From Puffinus mauretanicus (lineage: Eukaryota; Chordata; Aves; Procellariiformes; Procellariidae), in contig JAJKFH010000102.1 in the NCBI GenBank assembly GCA_023333565.1, positions 62,001-126,000 on the forward strand: DNA of 64,000 nucleotides. Direction: 5' to 3'. Each line of letters starts with the position of its first letter. Positions within the stretch are counted from its first letter, which is position 1. Shown here one piece after another: positions 31,874 through 43,900 of this stretch. The notes under the pieces were generated by a model. That model was not told where the DNA came from. It worked only from the letters and a program-made list of their open reading frames with translations, and searched no databases. A program made the position numbers and the translations under genes.

Positions 31874-34800
31874 CGGCCGTCACCCTGCCGGGGTCGGGGT
31901 GCCCGGCGGGGCTGCTGCGGCTCGACCCCCGCTTCCCGCCGCTCCCCCCCCACGCCGGATGGGGCGGCTGCACCGAGACCGCGTGGTGGGGCGGCGTTTG
32001 CAGCGCGGGGGCCGCCTCGCAGCGCCCACCTCGGCGCTCGGGGCTTTCCTCCCCGGCGCGCCGCCTTCCCCTTCCTGTGCTGTTTTAATTTATTTTTAAT
32101 TTTATTCGTCTTTCGGCAAGTTGAACGCTTGGCAGCCCCGGGGAGGGGGGCCGGGGCCGCCCGCGTGTGTGCTCCCGCGGCTCCACCTGACCGGCGGGGC
32201 CGCCCGCGAAAGTAGGTCGTCCGCCCCGGGGGGGGGTCTTTGTTCCCGGCGCTGCCGCGCCTCCGCCCGCCGCGGCCCCCAGCCGCCGAGCGAGCCCCCG
32301 CCGGCGGTAACGGGCGGGAGCGGGGCGCCCCGCCGTGCCCGGGGCTGGCGCTTCCCCCGCGCCACGCGGTGCTCGGCGGAAAGCGGCCGCCGCCTCCCGC
32401 ACCGCGCCTCTCCCGGGGGCTGCGGGAGCGGCGCCACCAGACTCTACCTTTTTTCGGGCATCTTTTATCACTACTGTTTTATTTTTTAAAAAAAAACTTG
32501 GAAGTTTTGCGCCAGGGAAATGCTCCCGATCGCGCTCTCCCTTTCATGAGATAGAAGTTGCCGTCTCCTCTCGTACACCCGTCTCCGGATGCGTGTAGCT
32601 AAAGGGATTTAAAGGGACCTGCCAAACCTGTTGTTTACTCGGCTGTGCCTTACCGCAGCGAGCAGGGCTGAATCCTGCCTGCCCCGGGGCTCCCCCAGTT
32701 CCGCCGGCGGCTCTCTCCTGCCGGGAACGGCCCCGGCTCTTCCTACAAAGAGCCTTGTCCCCGTCAGTCTGCTGACGGGCAGTCCTTTGGACCTAAATTA
32801 TTCAATAATCATTACAATTGCAAAAAAGTTTGGAGCTGCGCCCCGGCGCTGTAGTTCTGTAGGCAGCCGGCGCAGGATGCTGCCCCTCAACCTGCTGCTG
32901 TGTGCCTAAAGCGCCTGTCTCCTGGCTGGGCCGAAGGCAGGGCCCTGCCACCGTCCCCTCCTGGGTGGGGAGAGGAGAGGAGAAGGCCCCGTGGTCTGAT
33001 CTGAGCTCAGAACTTCAACAGCATCGCATTTCTGGTGGAGGCTGAGTAACATACTCGAGCACAACCTAACTGTAACGTGCTCTTTTTTCACTTTGAATTT
33101 TAATTCGGCGCTGGTGGAAGGTGGTAGGTTGGCAGCCATGGAGACATCTGTTTAACCCTTTTACAAGGGAAGCCAGGAGGGTGACGGTTCCTCAGCAAAC
33201 CCCTTTACTGCTGTGTGCTTGCTTCCAAAGGTGAGACTGTTTCTGTCAGCCATGTGGAGGGTGTGTGCTGTGGAAACCCCCTCCTCCCCAGTCTGCATAT
33301 AGCCAGATTCACTCTGTAGTTTACAGCTTTTTTTAAATAAACAGAAAAAGATTGCATGAACTCTGCAGCGTAGGGGGGCAGACAGTGAACTGGAAGCCTT
33401 TCTGCTGACACCAGTGGACACTGAACTCCTTTGGCACCCAGGTAAATTCCAGGTTTCTTGGGATCTGTGGTCCCTGGTAGGGAATCAGCAAGTAACAAGT
33501 CGTGGGATTTTCAAACACACCGACAGGCATGCAGCATCCAGCTCCCACTGAAAGTAGGTGGGATTGAGTGCCAGAGCCTCTGGGAAAAATTCCTCCTCAC
33601 TTCTCTCGCAGCCCGGAGATTCTCAAAGAGGAGCTAATTGTCTACGTTTGCAGTCTTTCCTTTAAAAGAAAACGTCACTGACTTCTTAGTAGAAGATGAT
33701 GTTAAAAGAGCTGGTAAATTCACACATGTTAAAAATAAACAACACTAAAACTGTGACGGTTTGTTGTCTTACTCATGCTGAACAGCTCTTTCTGTGTCGC
33801 CAAACTCTCTGCTTTGCATTGATTCTTAACACCTGATGCTTTGTACCTCTTTCGTAAGAGATGAACGACACAGTCCTGCTTGACAACCAGCTTCTCCTTC
33901 AGACTTGCATCCCTTGTAGCACTTCTTTTTTAACAGAAAGAAGCAGCTAGTGAGCTGGGGCTTGAAAACTGAGTGGTTAAGCAGAATGCATGGGCGGGAC
34001 TCCATTTAATGACTCAAGCCTTTGCATTTCTGTAGAACGTGCTCAGTCCAAAGTCCAAGTGAAATGGCCAGTAATATTACTTAAGGACATGGAAATGTAT
34101 GCTTTTTAATGAAGTCACTTCAGCTATTCTGCCAAATGATTACTACTACTATAAGTTCCCATCAGGTATGTTACCCTCTTAAAAAAAACCAAACACCCCC
34201 CCCCCCCAAAACTGTTCAGTGTCTCATGATCTCAAGTGTCTGTGATGCTTTTTCAGTAGCAGGTGGTTGCAAACAGCATCATAATAGCTGTAGTGACTGT
34301 ACTCAGATAAGCATCACAGACTGAACTCCAGCACTTGCTTGAGAACATCCCAGGTTTTCCCTCCTGATCAAGCTGAGCGTGGTGTTAGTTATGCAATAGG
34401 AGTTTCGGGCGCGGGGGGGAAGTCCTCTTTCAAGATGGAATGTCTGCAGGTGGGACAAGGTTGGGATTTTTTTTTTTCTTCCCCTATGCAAATCTTACTG
34501 ATTACTGTTTTCATGCTTTGGCCTATCCCTTCTGGAGTGCTAACTGCACGGCGGTTTAGAGGAACACCCAAGCGGCTTAGCCTTTCACTTCTCACGTCTA
34601 AATGGGTTAGGTACTTATTTCCCACTGAAGATCAGCAGGTAAGTAGGCTCCTTTGTGACTTGACTGCTTCTGAAAACTTTGCTCAGAACAGCTCAGAACT
34701 TGTGACCCAGCCAGGATGCTGTGGAGGCTCAAACATGGGAAAGAAATGTCCAGTTTGATTTTTTTGATACGTGCTCGGTAGATGCTGCCAATTGCATCTG

Positions 34801-37800
34801 GTGTGCTAAGATTTCACTGTCTACCAGCAAAAGAGTGAGTTACTTATTTTGGCAGAGGAAAGATTCCTGAAGATGTAATTTTGACCTTTTACTGGTTTAC
34901 TCAGTTCATCAAGTGAAAACTCCACAGGATGCTGTTGTATTCAGAAGTGCCTGGGCTTTAGTGGCCAAATACAGCTTTCCTCCAAGTAAAGTGGAAGGAA
35001 AACCTGAGGATATAGGGGACCAGAAGAGTGTACAGTACACACAATTCTAAGGTTATGGTTGTTGGAAATTAGTCACACTGTGTTGAGCTATAAGGACAGA
35101 TGACAGTGTAAAAAATATTTTTGCAAATACTGAAGTTGCATTTTCAGATGACTCCAGTTAGCTTGGTCTCTTACTTCCTTGGAGCATTCTGGCTTTGGGC
35201 ATGTTAAAATACGGTTTTCTGGGGTCCAATTTTAACTTCTATTCCAAAGCTGCTTTTTGCAGCATGTAAGCTCGGGGGGGGAGGTATGTTTACATTGAGT
35301 TTCTGATACAGATCAGCTCCTCTGTTGATGTACAATTCTGCCCTGCAGTTGATTTTCAGTAGAGGTATTGCAGTTTATTTCAGCAGAGGGACAGGCCCAA
35401 GAATTTATTAGCGAGACAAGCGATTCTGCTTCTGGCGCCATAGACAGCTCTGGAAGCATTTTTCATGTGTGTGCATGTGCCTGGGTGCATGCACTTGCAG
35501 ATGTAAAAGCCAGAGCATGTATATTGTTTCTATTAAGGCATTTTCTTCTTTTCCTTTAAAAGAAAAAAATTGTACCGTTTTGGCTATGTTTGTTAGTTCC
35601 AATGAAATGCTGTAGACATGAGCATTGTGAGATTTTTACTGACAGGAACCGGCTGCATCAACATATGTAGGCTAGATCGTATTTTTCTGTAGCCCAGCTT
35701 CAGGGAGGCTGTGCCAAGGCTGTTTTGTACACAGAATGGGAAATCAAATTATTTGCAGGGGTTCTCCTCATCTCTGACAATGTACTAGCGATTTTGGGTT
35801 GCACAGAGGGTAAACGCTCCAGGGTCAGAGTGAGGAGATGGGAAGAGAGGAAGGTATTGAGTAGTTGGACTGGCATCCCTCTGCTCTCCCATAACCCCAG
35901 GGAATGTTTCTCTTTCAGCTTTGCAAGAAGCAGGTGAGCATGTTCCTTCTGACTGGCCTGATAATTGTGTTACAAAGGGAGACATGCCTGCCTTCTAGGA
36001 ATTCCTTCCTTTCTATTATAAAAGGTTTTCATTCTTCTTGGGTGATCAGAAAGAATGCAGAAGGAATCTGGAAAGGCAAATGAAAGTGGCTCAACTCTTC
36101 TTGTTTTAAAATCTAAAAGAGTTCAGAAGTTCTTCCCTGACTTGAAAACTTACTAAGCATCTGAAGCAATACCTCCTTTTACTTTAGATCATCAAATAAA
36201 AGTTTGCAAAGAAAACCGAGCACCGAATTCTAGTCCTGACAGGTAACAAAAGCATGAAACCATTTTCACACACGTATGATGCTGCATGCTGCTTTGTACC
36301 AGCCTTTCACAAATGTAATAAGCAGGTTGTGGGTTTTTTTATTCCGCACCTACTTTACTGTTCTCTGCTTGACTCCAAATTTTTTGCAAGACAAGTCTCT
36401 GTTTTTGATGCTGCTTTTCCAAAAGTGAGAGGGCAGAGGAACGGAGAGAACTTGTTCCTGCAGTCTTTTCTGAGTCCATTCAAGTTGCTAAAGCAGTTGT
36501 TTAAAGCAGAACTTGGGGGAATAGCAACTTCTCCTTTTGCAGGGAGACCAGGGAGGAGGAGGATCACTTTTCCTCTGACTTGGGGGAATACTGCTCCCCT
36601 ACTAGTGCAGAAAAATCTCCATTTCTGCAGAATTACAAATACACTCCACTAGGATTTCTGATTCTTCGCTGGTGAGCTGTCCCTTTCGCTTCTGTGCAAC
36701 TGCTGATTTAAAAGACGTCATATATTTCGGTAACATGCTTAAATTTGGCAAAATTATCTTGTGTAATGCTTTTTAACTTCTGTGGAGCTACATTCTTACT
36801 TGCTGTCTTTTTATCTGTCCCAAATTTCACGTGGTTAAACTTCCACAGCTAAGATTCAGGCGTTACGGTAGCTGGCAGTCTTAACTCCCTGGTTCTAACT
36901 TTTCTAAAGATCTAAATTGCAAAGCTTTCAAGTTAAACCTTTTAAAGGGCCCAGTCATATGTACTTCCAAGTATACTGAAGTCTATAGAAATGTAGTGTC
37001 AACTCCAGCACTAGACACACAATTATGGTTTAGAATGGAAGCTGAGACGGAGAGCTTTAAGTTCAGCAGTGCTGATAGGTACTTATAGACTCAAATGCTT
37101 CTACATGAGCTATTAAGCTCTCCAGCTGACAGAATATTTAGTGTATAATGGTCAAATGGCAACTGTTTAGGATTAAATGGGTAACTGGACTGACGCCTTC
37201 CATTTATAACTGCACTTCGATGCAGTTGTCCAAGAAATCTGTTTTACTTGTGGTTTTGCTACTAGCTCTTCCCCATTCAGGCATGATGTATGGTAATACC
37301 GTTGCTGACCATTCATCAAGTGGGAAACAGATGGCACTAGTTTCCCTTCTATTGAAAGATTGTGTTGAAAGGCTGCTCCTCTGAGAATGGCAGCAATGAT
37401 GCAAAACAAAATATTTTCAGAATATACGTGTCTGATGCCAGCCTTTGCCAGAACATTAATTGTAAAACATGCATCTTGTTCTACTGTGGTATAAATACCA
37501 GCTGGTGACAGAGATCATCTCATCAGCGTCTGGATTTCTGGGAGAAACCAGGTTAGAAAGTAAATCAAATTGTTGGGATCAGTTCTGTGTCTTGCCCTGT
37601 AACAGTAAAGATGTTCTTGCTGCTTAAGTTTTGTGTGTGCAGTTAGTCTTTGACTTTCTAAAGAAAAGCACCAGACCATGGACTTAATGTTGGCGTAGTC
37701 AAGAAAAAAATCTAAAATCGCTGTTTGATAGTTGGAAATTCCCAGGTGAACATGCTGTTGGATCTCCAGAGGCTTGTTAAACACAGTGTCCTCAAGAGAC

Positions 37801-38588
37801 ACGTCTCTTGAAGGAGCACATCGGATGCTAAGAAACAAAATACATACTCTTAAGTGTTTGCCTAGACGCTCTGTTGTTTGTTTGTCTTGACGGTCCAGGG
37901 CTACTAACCCGATTTGGCTGTGCATTGAAGTTCATTTGCTAAGTGTCCCTGAAAACATACCTAAGCAGAAGCAGAGAGTAGTTCTGAGTCTATCCATCCC
38001 TTAGCAAACCCATTCAGCAGGTCACTAGTTGGGTACCTTCTTTTACTTACTACAGCTGCTCCTGGCTTTCAGGCCGATGCTGTGCTAATAGAGCTTCTTC
38101 TTAGAAGCCTGGCGACATTTGGGGTGACTTTGCTGGATATTTGCACAAATCATCCTTGTGAGAACCCAGCCCTAGGTGAGCTCCTATGCTGTAAATGTGC
38201 ACAAAGAAGAAGGGAATACAGCACTTCAAGCTTGTGGCAAACAGCATGAGTTAGGACAGGAGGGAAGGAAGGACCTATCCCCTCCATCTCTCTCTTATCA
38301 AGTCCCTTGCCGTCATCAGGCTCTGCGAGGGGTTTGGTCAAGACAAGCTTTTTGGAGAGTTGACTTGTGTCTTTTTACATATGTTTGTGCATGTAATTGC
38401 ACAGAGACATTGCACTAATTGCAAGGAGACATAACCTCAGTGGGCACCAAGTGGTCGTATATTATAATATGCTAGACGGAAATGCAAACATGTACACTTT
38501 CAACTGGATATGGGTTCCTTAATGGATTTTGTGTAAGAGTATTAACCAACAATATCAGATAAAATTTTTGCTTTTGTGTTGTTCTCAG

Positions 38589-38786
38589 GAGCCTGGGAAC
38601 CTTGTGCGGAACCTCGTGCGTTTATTTTGCAGTGCTGCCACGCTCTGATCTTCCCCTCTGGGGTGGGGGGTTGTATTTTTACTACTTCTTACTGTGACTA
38701 GGGATGGGTGCTTCACTAGCTTTTGCTGTGGTCCTGCAAAAACGCACGGGATCTTTTTCCCTCATGCAATCTCTGTCGTCAGTAAG
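38589..38786 (+). other. SINHCAF: Candidate alternative 5' UTR exon of SINHCAF
   Basis: A good acceptor (tttgtgttgttctcag) and a near-consensus donor (cagtaag then gtaagc) enclose 198 bases with a few CG sites, in the intron upstream of the first coding exon. It carries no long open frame. It could be used as a non-coding exon, but splice-like pairs also arise by chance in 10 kb of intron. Confidence 0.2.
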
Positions 38787-40784
38787 GTAAGCACAATGCT
38801 AGGTATGGTTGTTTTGTGGAAGCGTATTTTCGGCCTCACCTGAAGCTGCTTTTCAAATTATTTTATTGCTGTAATGCTGTGGCAAGTCTTGGTGCTGTAG
38901 ACTGAAGATTTCAGGTTAATTTTCTCTGTCCGTCTGGAGGATATTGTAATTATGTCCCTTGCCTTCCTGCAGGTGGAAGATTTGGGGACAGATTCCTATG
39001 CCACATACATTCATCAGTAACCCAAGTTGGGTTGCTGTGACTTGGCAGTTCCTGGAACTGAGAAGTGACTGGGAGTTCCCTCTCACCAGACTTGCCCACA
39101 AGTGATGGAGATGCTGCTCTCCCAAAAGTCCTGCCTGAGCTACTGGGTCTTTCAGTAGTATTTGTGGGGAGGAGAGGTAGTTTTCCATTAACTTGTACAA
39201 GAATATAACGACTTGGCCTTTTGTTAAGGGAAGAGGGGGAAATCTTGTGTTATTTGCATGGCTCCATCTAATTTTAATTTTTTAAAAGCAGAAGTTCTCA
39301 GCAGTGGAAACCTGTTCTCATGGAGCTTCCTGCAGCTGGTGGCCTGTCCCCTCTCTGAGCAGTTCGTGTGGGGTAAGAAGCAGCAGAGGTGGCTGCTCAC
39401 TCCCTGCAGCAGGTGGTTGAGGCAAACCTTGCACCGTGGTCTGTTTAAAAGAGAACCTCTTGGAACGGTCCCCACCTGTGTTATAAGACAGGTGCTGTGT
39501 GGCCTGTGAGGACTTGCTGTGTGTCCAGGCCCAGCGCCAGGAAAGCACTGGCTTTCCTCAGTTGTTGGTTTGTTTTTCTGAAGCGCCGTGGGAGCTCTGT
39601 TTGCTCTGACAGCTTCTCATGCCGTGTCAGACTGTGCCTAACAGGAGTCTGCACTGGGGAGTAACTGGTGCCTGGGGAGAACTGACTTGGTGGTGGGGAC
39701 GTCATGTGTTGAAGGGGTCTTTGTCGTGGTGACTGCAGTAAATCCACTTGTAACTAACTTTAAAAGTTTCTGCCTGGAAAACACTTCCACTGTACGTTAC
39801 CTGCTCCGATAGCAAATCCCAGCCCGGGTGTACTGAAAAGGATAGGCAGACCCCTAAGAGCAGCATGGCTTTTGGCTTTCTGAGCCGGTGCCAAGTTTGC
39901 AGAGCTGGTGGTTAAGAAGAAACAACTTCCCTGTAAATGGAGTACCTTTTGCTCTGCCGTCATTGGCAGTGGCTGGGATGCGTGGTAGGCGCATGCTGAA
40001 ATGCGCCCCAGGGTCCTGCTCCCTGGCCCTTTTCTAGCTGGGTTCCCTTCCCATGGAAAGCAGGGCGGGGAAGGCGAGAACTGAGCCTGTGCTGACACGG
40101 AGCTGGGATGTGGCTGGGGTGCTCACCCAGGCCTGAGAGTCAAGAAGTGCTGCTGGGTCCCGCAGTGCAGACATGGCCATTGAGGGCTGGGTGGGACTCC
40201 ACCCTGCTGTTTTTAGAGCGGCTTTTCAGGTACGTCTGCCCTACCGCCTAGAGGTATGACTGCAGCTCATTTAAAATGACTCCTACTCACTTTCAACAGA
40301 GTTTGGCAGGGATGTTTCCAACAAACACCAGTGATGGTGACGAGGTAGTTCCAGTGACCCAGGGTTCAGCTGCCAACTACTTATCCAGGGGCTCGGGCAG
40401 GTTCACGCAGCCTGTCCTGCAGCCTGTTTTGCCACATACGTAGGGCTTTCATTAGCCAAGTCAGCTGCATTTACACCTCTGGGTTGTGCTGTTGTAGATG
40501 TGCCCTTAGAGTAGAATTGTGCAGTATATGAGCTTGTCATGAGTCCTGCTGGGTATTGCTTAATATTCCAGCTGTTGTTAATTGTTTTTGTTTTTTTTTT
40601 AATAAGAAAGTGTATTCTAGGTGCATCTGCTCTTCTGGGGCAATGCAGGATAGAGCTATGGCCTAACCTAGCAGTTTCCCATCCTGAATTATAATTTACT
40701 CTTGGTTTGCCCAGTGAATTGCCCAGGTTTTTCTTTCATTATCTAACAGTGATAAGTAACACCAGTTCCTGTTTGTTTTCACAG

Positions 40785-40932
40785 GCTACAGCTGGGAGGA
40801 AAAGATGTTTGGCTTTCACAAACCGAAGATGTATCGGAGTATAGAGGGCTGCTGTATTTGCAGAGCTAAGTCTTCCAGTTCTCGTTTCACTGACAGCAAA
40901 CGTTATGAAAAGGATTTCCAGAATTGTTTTGG
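40785..40932 (+). CDS. SINHCAF: SINHCAF first coding exon (CDS from 40,805)
   Basis: The acceptor gttttcacag gives 20 bases of 5' UTR before ATG 40,805; the donor gtaaga is at 40,933. It encodes residues 1-42 plus two bases of Gly43, including the first Cys cluster EGCCICRAK and RYEKDFQNCFG. Confidence 0.96.
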
Positions 40933-43900
40933 GTAAGATTCTTTCTTTAGTCAACATCATGGTCAGTCATGGTGTTGATCTCAGGGCCACGAACCTGATG
41001 TGCTGTCCCTTTTGCTCTGAGAGACTGAAAGATTAGGTTAGCGGCGGGGCGGGTAAGGCTGGCTTCAGCTTCCTCACAACTTTCCTGGCCAGGCCAGGAG
41101 GGGCTGGATCCTCTGCTGCTGTGTACGGTACCGTTTGGTTGTCAGCCTGCTGTTGCTGCCGCTGGAGAGCTGCTGTAGTTCGTGACAGTGAAGGGTCAGG
41201 CTCGTGCCTCTCCCACCTCACAGCACGTGCATTTTGCACGTGTTCCTTAGAGGTGTAAATTCCCACACAAGATGGTAAACAGCACAGGTACATGGAGGTT
41301 TTCTGTGGCTCTGAAGATTCCAGGATATTAAACAAAACTTGATGGGTAAATATTTAGCAGTTCCAGCAGGGTTTATGCACAGTACCTTGTTTTGGGTATT
41401 GATGCCTTTGTCCAAATAGGGCATATCAAGATGTTATTAGAACTTCTCATTGGAAACCCATTCTGATGGAAAGTGAGCATCAAGTAATTAGCTTTCCAAT
41501 TAGGTAATGTTGCATGTAGTGTTACTTGAAAGCATTAGTAAGCAAAACTATGAATACCAGTGATTTCTTGTACCAGCTGCTGTGACATTTAACTTTTTTG
41601 AAATACTTCCTAAGAATTTTGAAATTCTGTCTAAATTTGTGTCCCTGAATTGCTAGCAAAGCAAATTCTTCTGTGATAGCTTGTAATTGTTTTTTAGTTT
41701 GTTTATTTTGATTTTTTTTTCTGAGGCAATAAGAATTTTTCCTGTTTATGCTGTAGTTTTCCATGAAATTATTTCCTCTGGAAAAAAGTCTGTTGTCAAT
41801 AGGTATTTTCTGCCCTTTTTTTTTTTTTGGTCTTGTTGGATTACCTCTTATCAAAACCTTAGGCCCAAGTGGAAATTTCATGCATCATATTAAAAACTAT
41901 ATATACATATCAGTATCGCTGCTCTTGTCTCAAGTGCTTAACTTCATATGTATAAATCTTTGCAATCTTTAGAAATATTTCCCTTTCCTCCCCTTTTTCT
42001 AGAAACGCTCCTTTCAAGTGTTGAAAGGACAAAACCAAAGCTTTATAGTGCTTTGTATTTACCATGGTTTTTTGTACATAAATCTGGTGCTGACAGTTTT
42101 CCTTGTCATATTTCTTGGCTACTGTCCTTGGCAGTGGAAAGACTGTGTGAAGGCCCATTGCAATTTTTTTTTTTTTGTTAACTACAGTAAAGAAGCTTGC
42201 AGTATACCAGGGCCTTTGGTCTTGTGCTATCTGAAATATGTTTGCCAAGGTAAAAATGCAGTCTTAACACTGAGCAAATAAAGGCTTATCTGAGCCTGCC
42301 CCATAAATGCTTCAAAGTCTTCCCACTTAAATAGCTGAAAAATTGTGCAGTGTCTCCCCTTTATATTTCGTTTAGCGTGGATTAGCAGTAGAGGTAATTT
42401 CTGAAGAAAGCTTGTTAGAGGGAGTGAGTATTGCTGTTATTCCAGAGGATGCTGTTTCTGAAACCTTATCTTACGCCTATGCAGGAGTGTGTTAGGTGGT
42501 ATTTGTTACTCATCCTTGAAGCTCTGTGAGAAAGTTAAGAGCTGAATAAGCTTTTGTCGGATCTCTGAGGTCTGTTCCCAAATGTACATTCAAGGAATAT
42601 GATTATTCCTCCTCCCTCCCTCTCCAGTCAAACCAACCAACGCACTGGAACTCTGTGGGTTGGGTTTTTCTGAGAGGTTTTTTTTTGTTGTTGTTTCTTT
42701 TTTTTAAAACAAAACCAACTGAAGGTGATGGGACTGTTGTTTTTAGTGCCCCTCTGGAGGCAGATTACACCACCTTTTATTTCTATATGGAAGAATGCTT
42801 TCTGAGAGTGAGACCTGATCTTTAGATGGCAATGTTTGAGCACCCCAGATGAATTGTAATGCCTGAAAAACAGAACTTGAGAACCCTTCTTTTCCGTCAA
42901 TTTTTATGCTTCTTGCTGTTATCAAGTGGGGATGTGCTTTTATTAACTCTTGTCAAGTGATTTCTGCTTTTGTTTTTACCAGGCTCCACGAGGCCCGCTC
43001 AGGAGATATTTGCAATGCCTGTGTCCTTTTGGTGAAAAGATGGAAAAAATTGCCAGCAGGATCTAAGAAAAACTGGAATCACGTTAGTCATTTATTTCTC
43101 CTCCACCCCAAAACTAACTCATCTTTGTCTTAGTCCATGCTGCTAGAGAGGGGAGGTGCTGGCAAGGATTTGGGATTTGCTATTTCCCCCACACTCTCTC
43201 TTCCCACCCTCAGCATCTCTAAATCCTTCCTGGAGTATTTCCTGTTACATGGCTCTTATCTGTCTTCGTTTGGCTTATGTGCAAATGGTGATTATGCAAG
43301 CCCGGGATGGAGTCACAGACTAACTCACCTTGTAATTCCTTGTTTTCACAAGCTCATAACTTTGTCCAAAAGTCTCTTATGACACTCAAAACATTTCAAA
43401 TTTGGCCTCTATCCAACATTGGTCGTTCTTTTTTTTTTTGTTTCTTTTTTTTAATAGTTGGAACAAGCAAGGTGACTTGCTCAAGCAACACATAAATCAA
43501 TGTCGTTTAGTCACATAATTACAATGACAAATATCTCGCAGCTATTCCCACTCATATATTCTGTTTTGATACATCTAATTTAGTTTGGGCCTAGGGCTGG
43601 GAAGATGATCAGGATTCTTTGTGTATGTTACAACCTTTATTCAGGAAGCCTTGATGGTGATGGGAGCCAGAACTATGGTTATTATTACCACTGGCTTTAT
43701 TCAGAAGTTAAATTGATGATTTCTTAAAAAAAAAACTCTAGGGCAAATGCTTGGCAGACACTCTTAACCGAACCTGTATTGGCTTAAACAGCTGTTGTCT
43801 ACTAAACTGAATTTGTCAAAAATAGGAAGAAGGCAAAAGTTGAACTGAATGTGCTTTTTAAACTAGTTTGCTGCATTTTCCTACAGACTCAGCTTCTTAC

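Larger units (their letters stand above)
29520..32620. promoter_or_regulatory. SINHCAF: SINHCAF CpG-island promoter
   Basis: About 3.1 kb of very GC- and CpG-rich sequence, the largest island in the window. It contains GC boxes (accccgcccc at 29,791-29,800; gggcggggcg at 29,881-29,890), a YY1-like gccgccat at about 29,782, an ATF-like tgaagtca (29,910-29,917) and a near-perfect palindromic NRF1 site gcgcatgcgca (30,044-30,054). A strong donor follows at 30,232. This TATA-less architecture is typical of housekeeping and chromatin-factor genes. It lies upstream of SINHCAF on the same strand with no other gene start nearby. The long open frames on both strands are artefacts of GC content. Confidence 0.8.
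30232..40784 (+). other. SINHCAF: SINHCAF first intron (about 10.5 kb)
   Basis: It runs from the donor at 30,232 to the acceptor gttttcacag before 40,785. The first 2.4 kb is CpG island. The rest is ordinary, with C and G homopolymers near 34,196 and 35,274. A candidate alternative 5' exon with good splice signals lies at 38,589-38,786 (separate entry). There is no nested gene I can support. Confidence 0.6.

Noticed and set aside
35919..35933. 15-base segment between ctctttcag and gtgagc as a SINHCAF micro-exon
   Set aside because: Splice-like signals this close together are expected by chance in a 10 kb intron; nothing else supports it.
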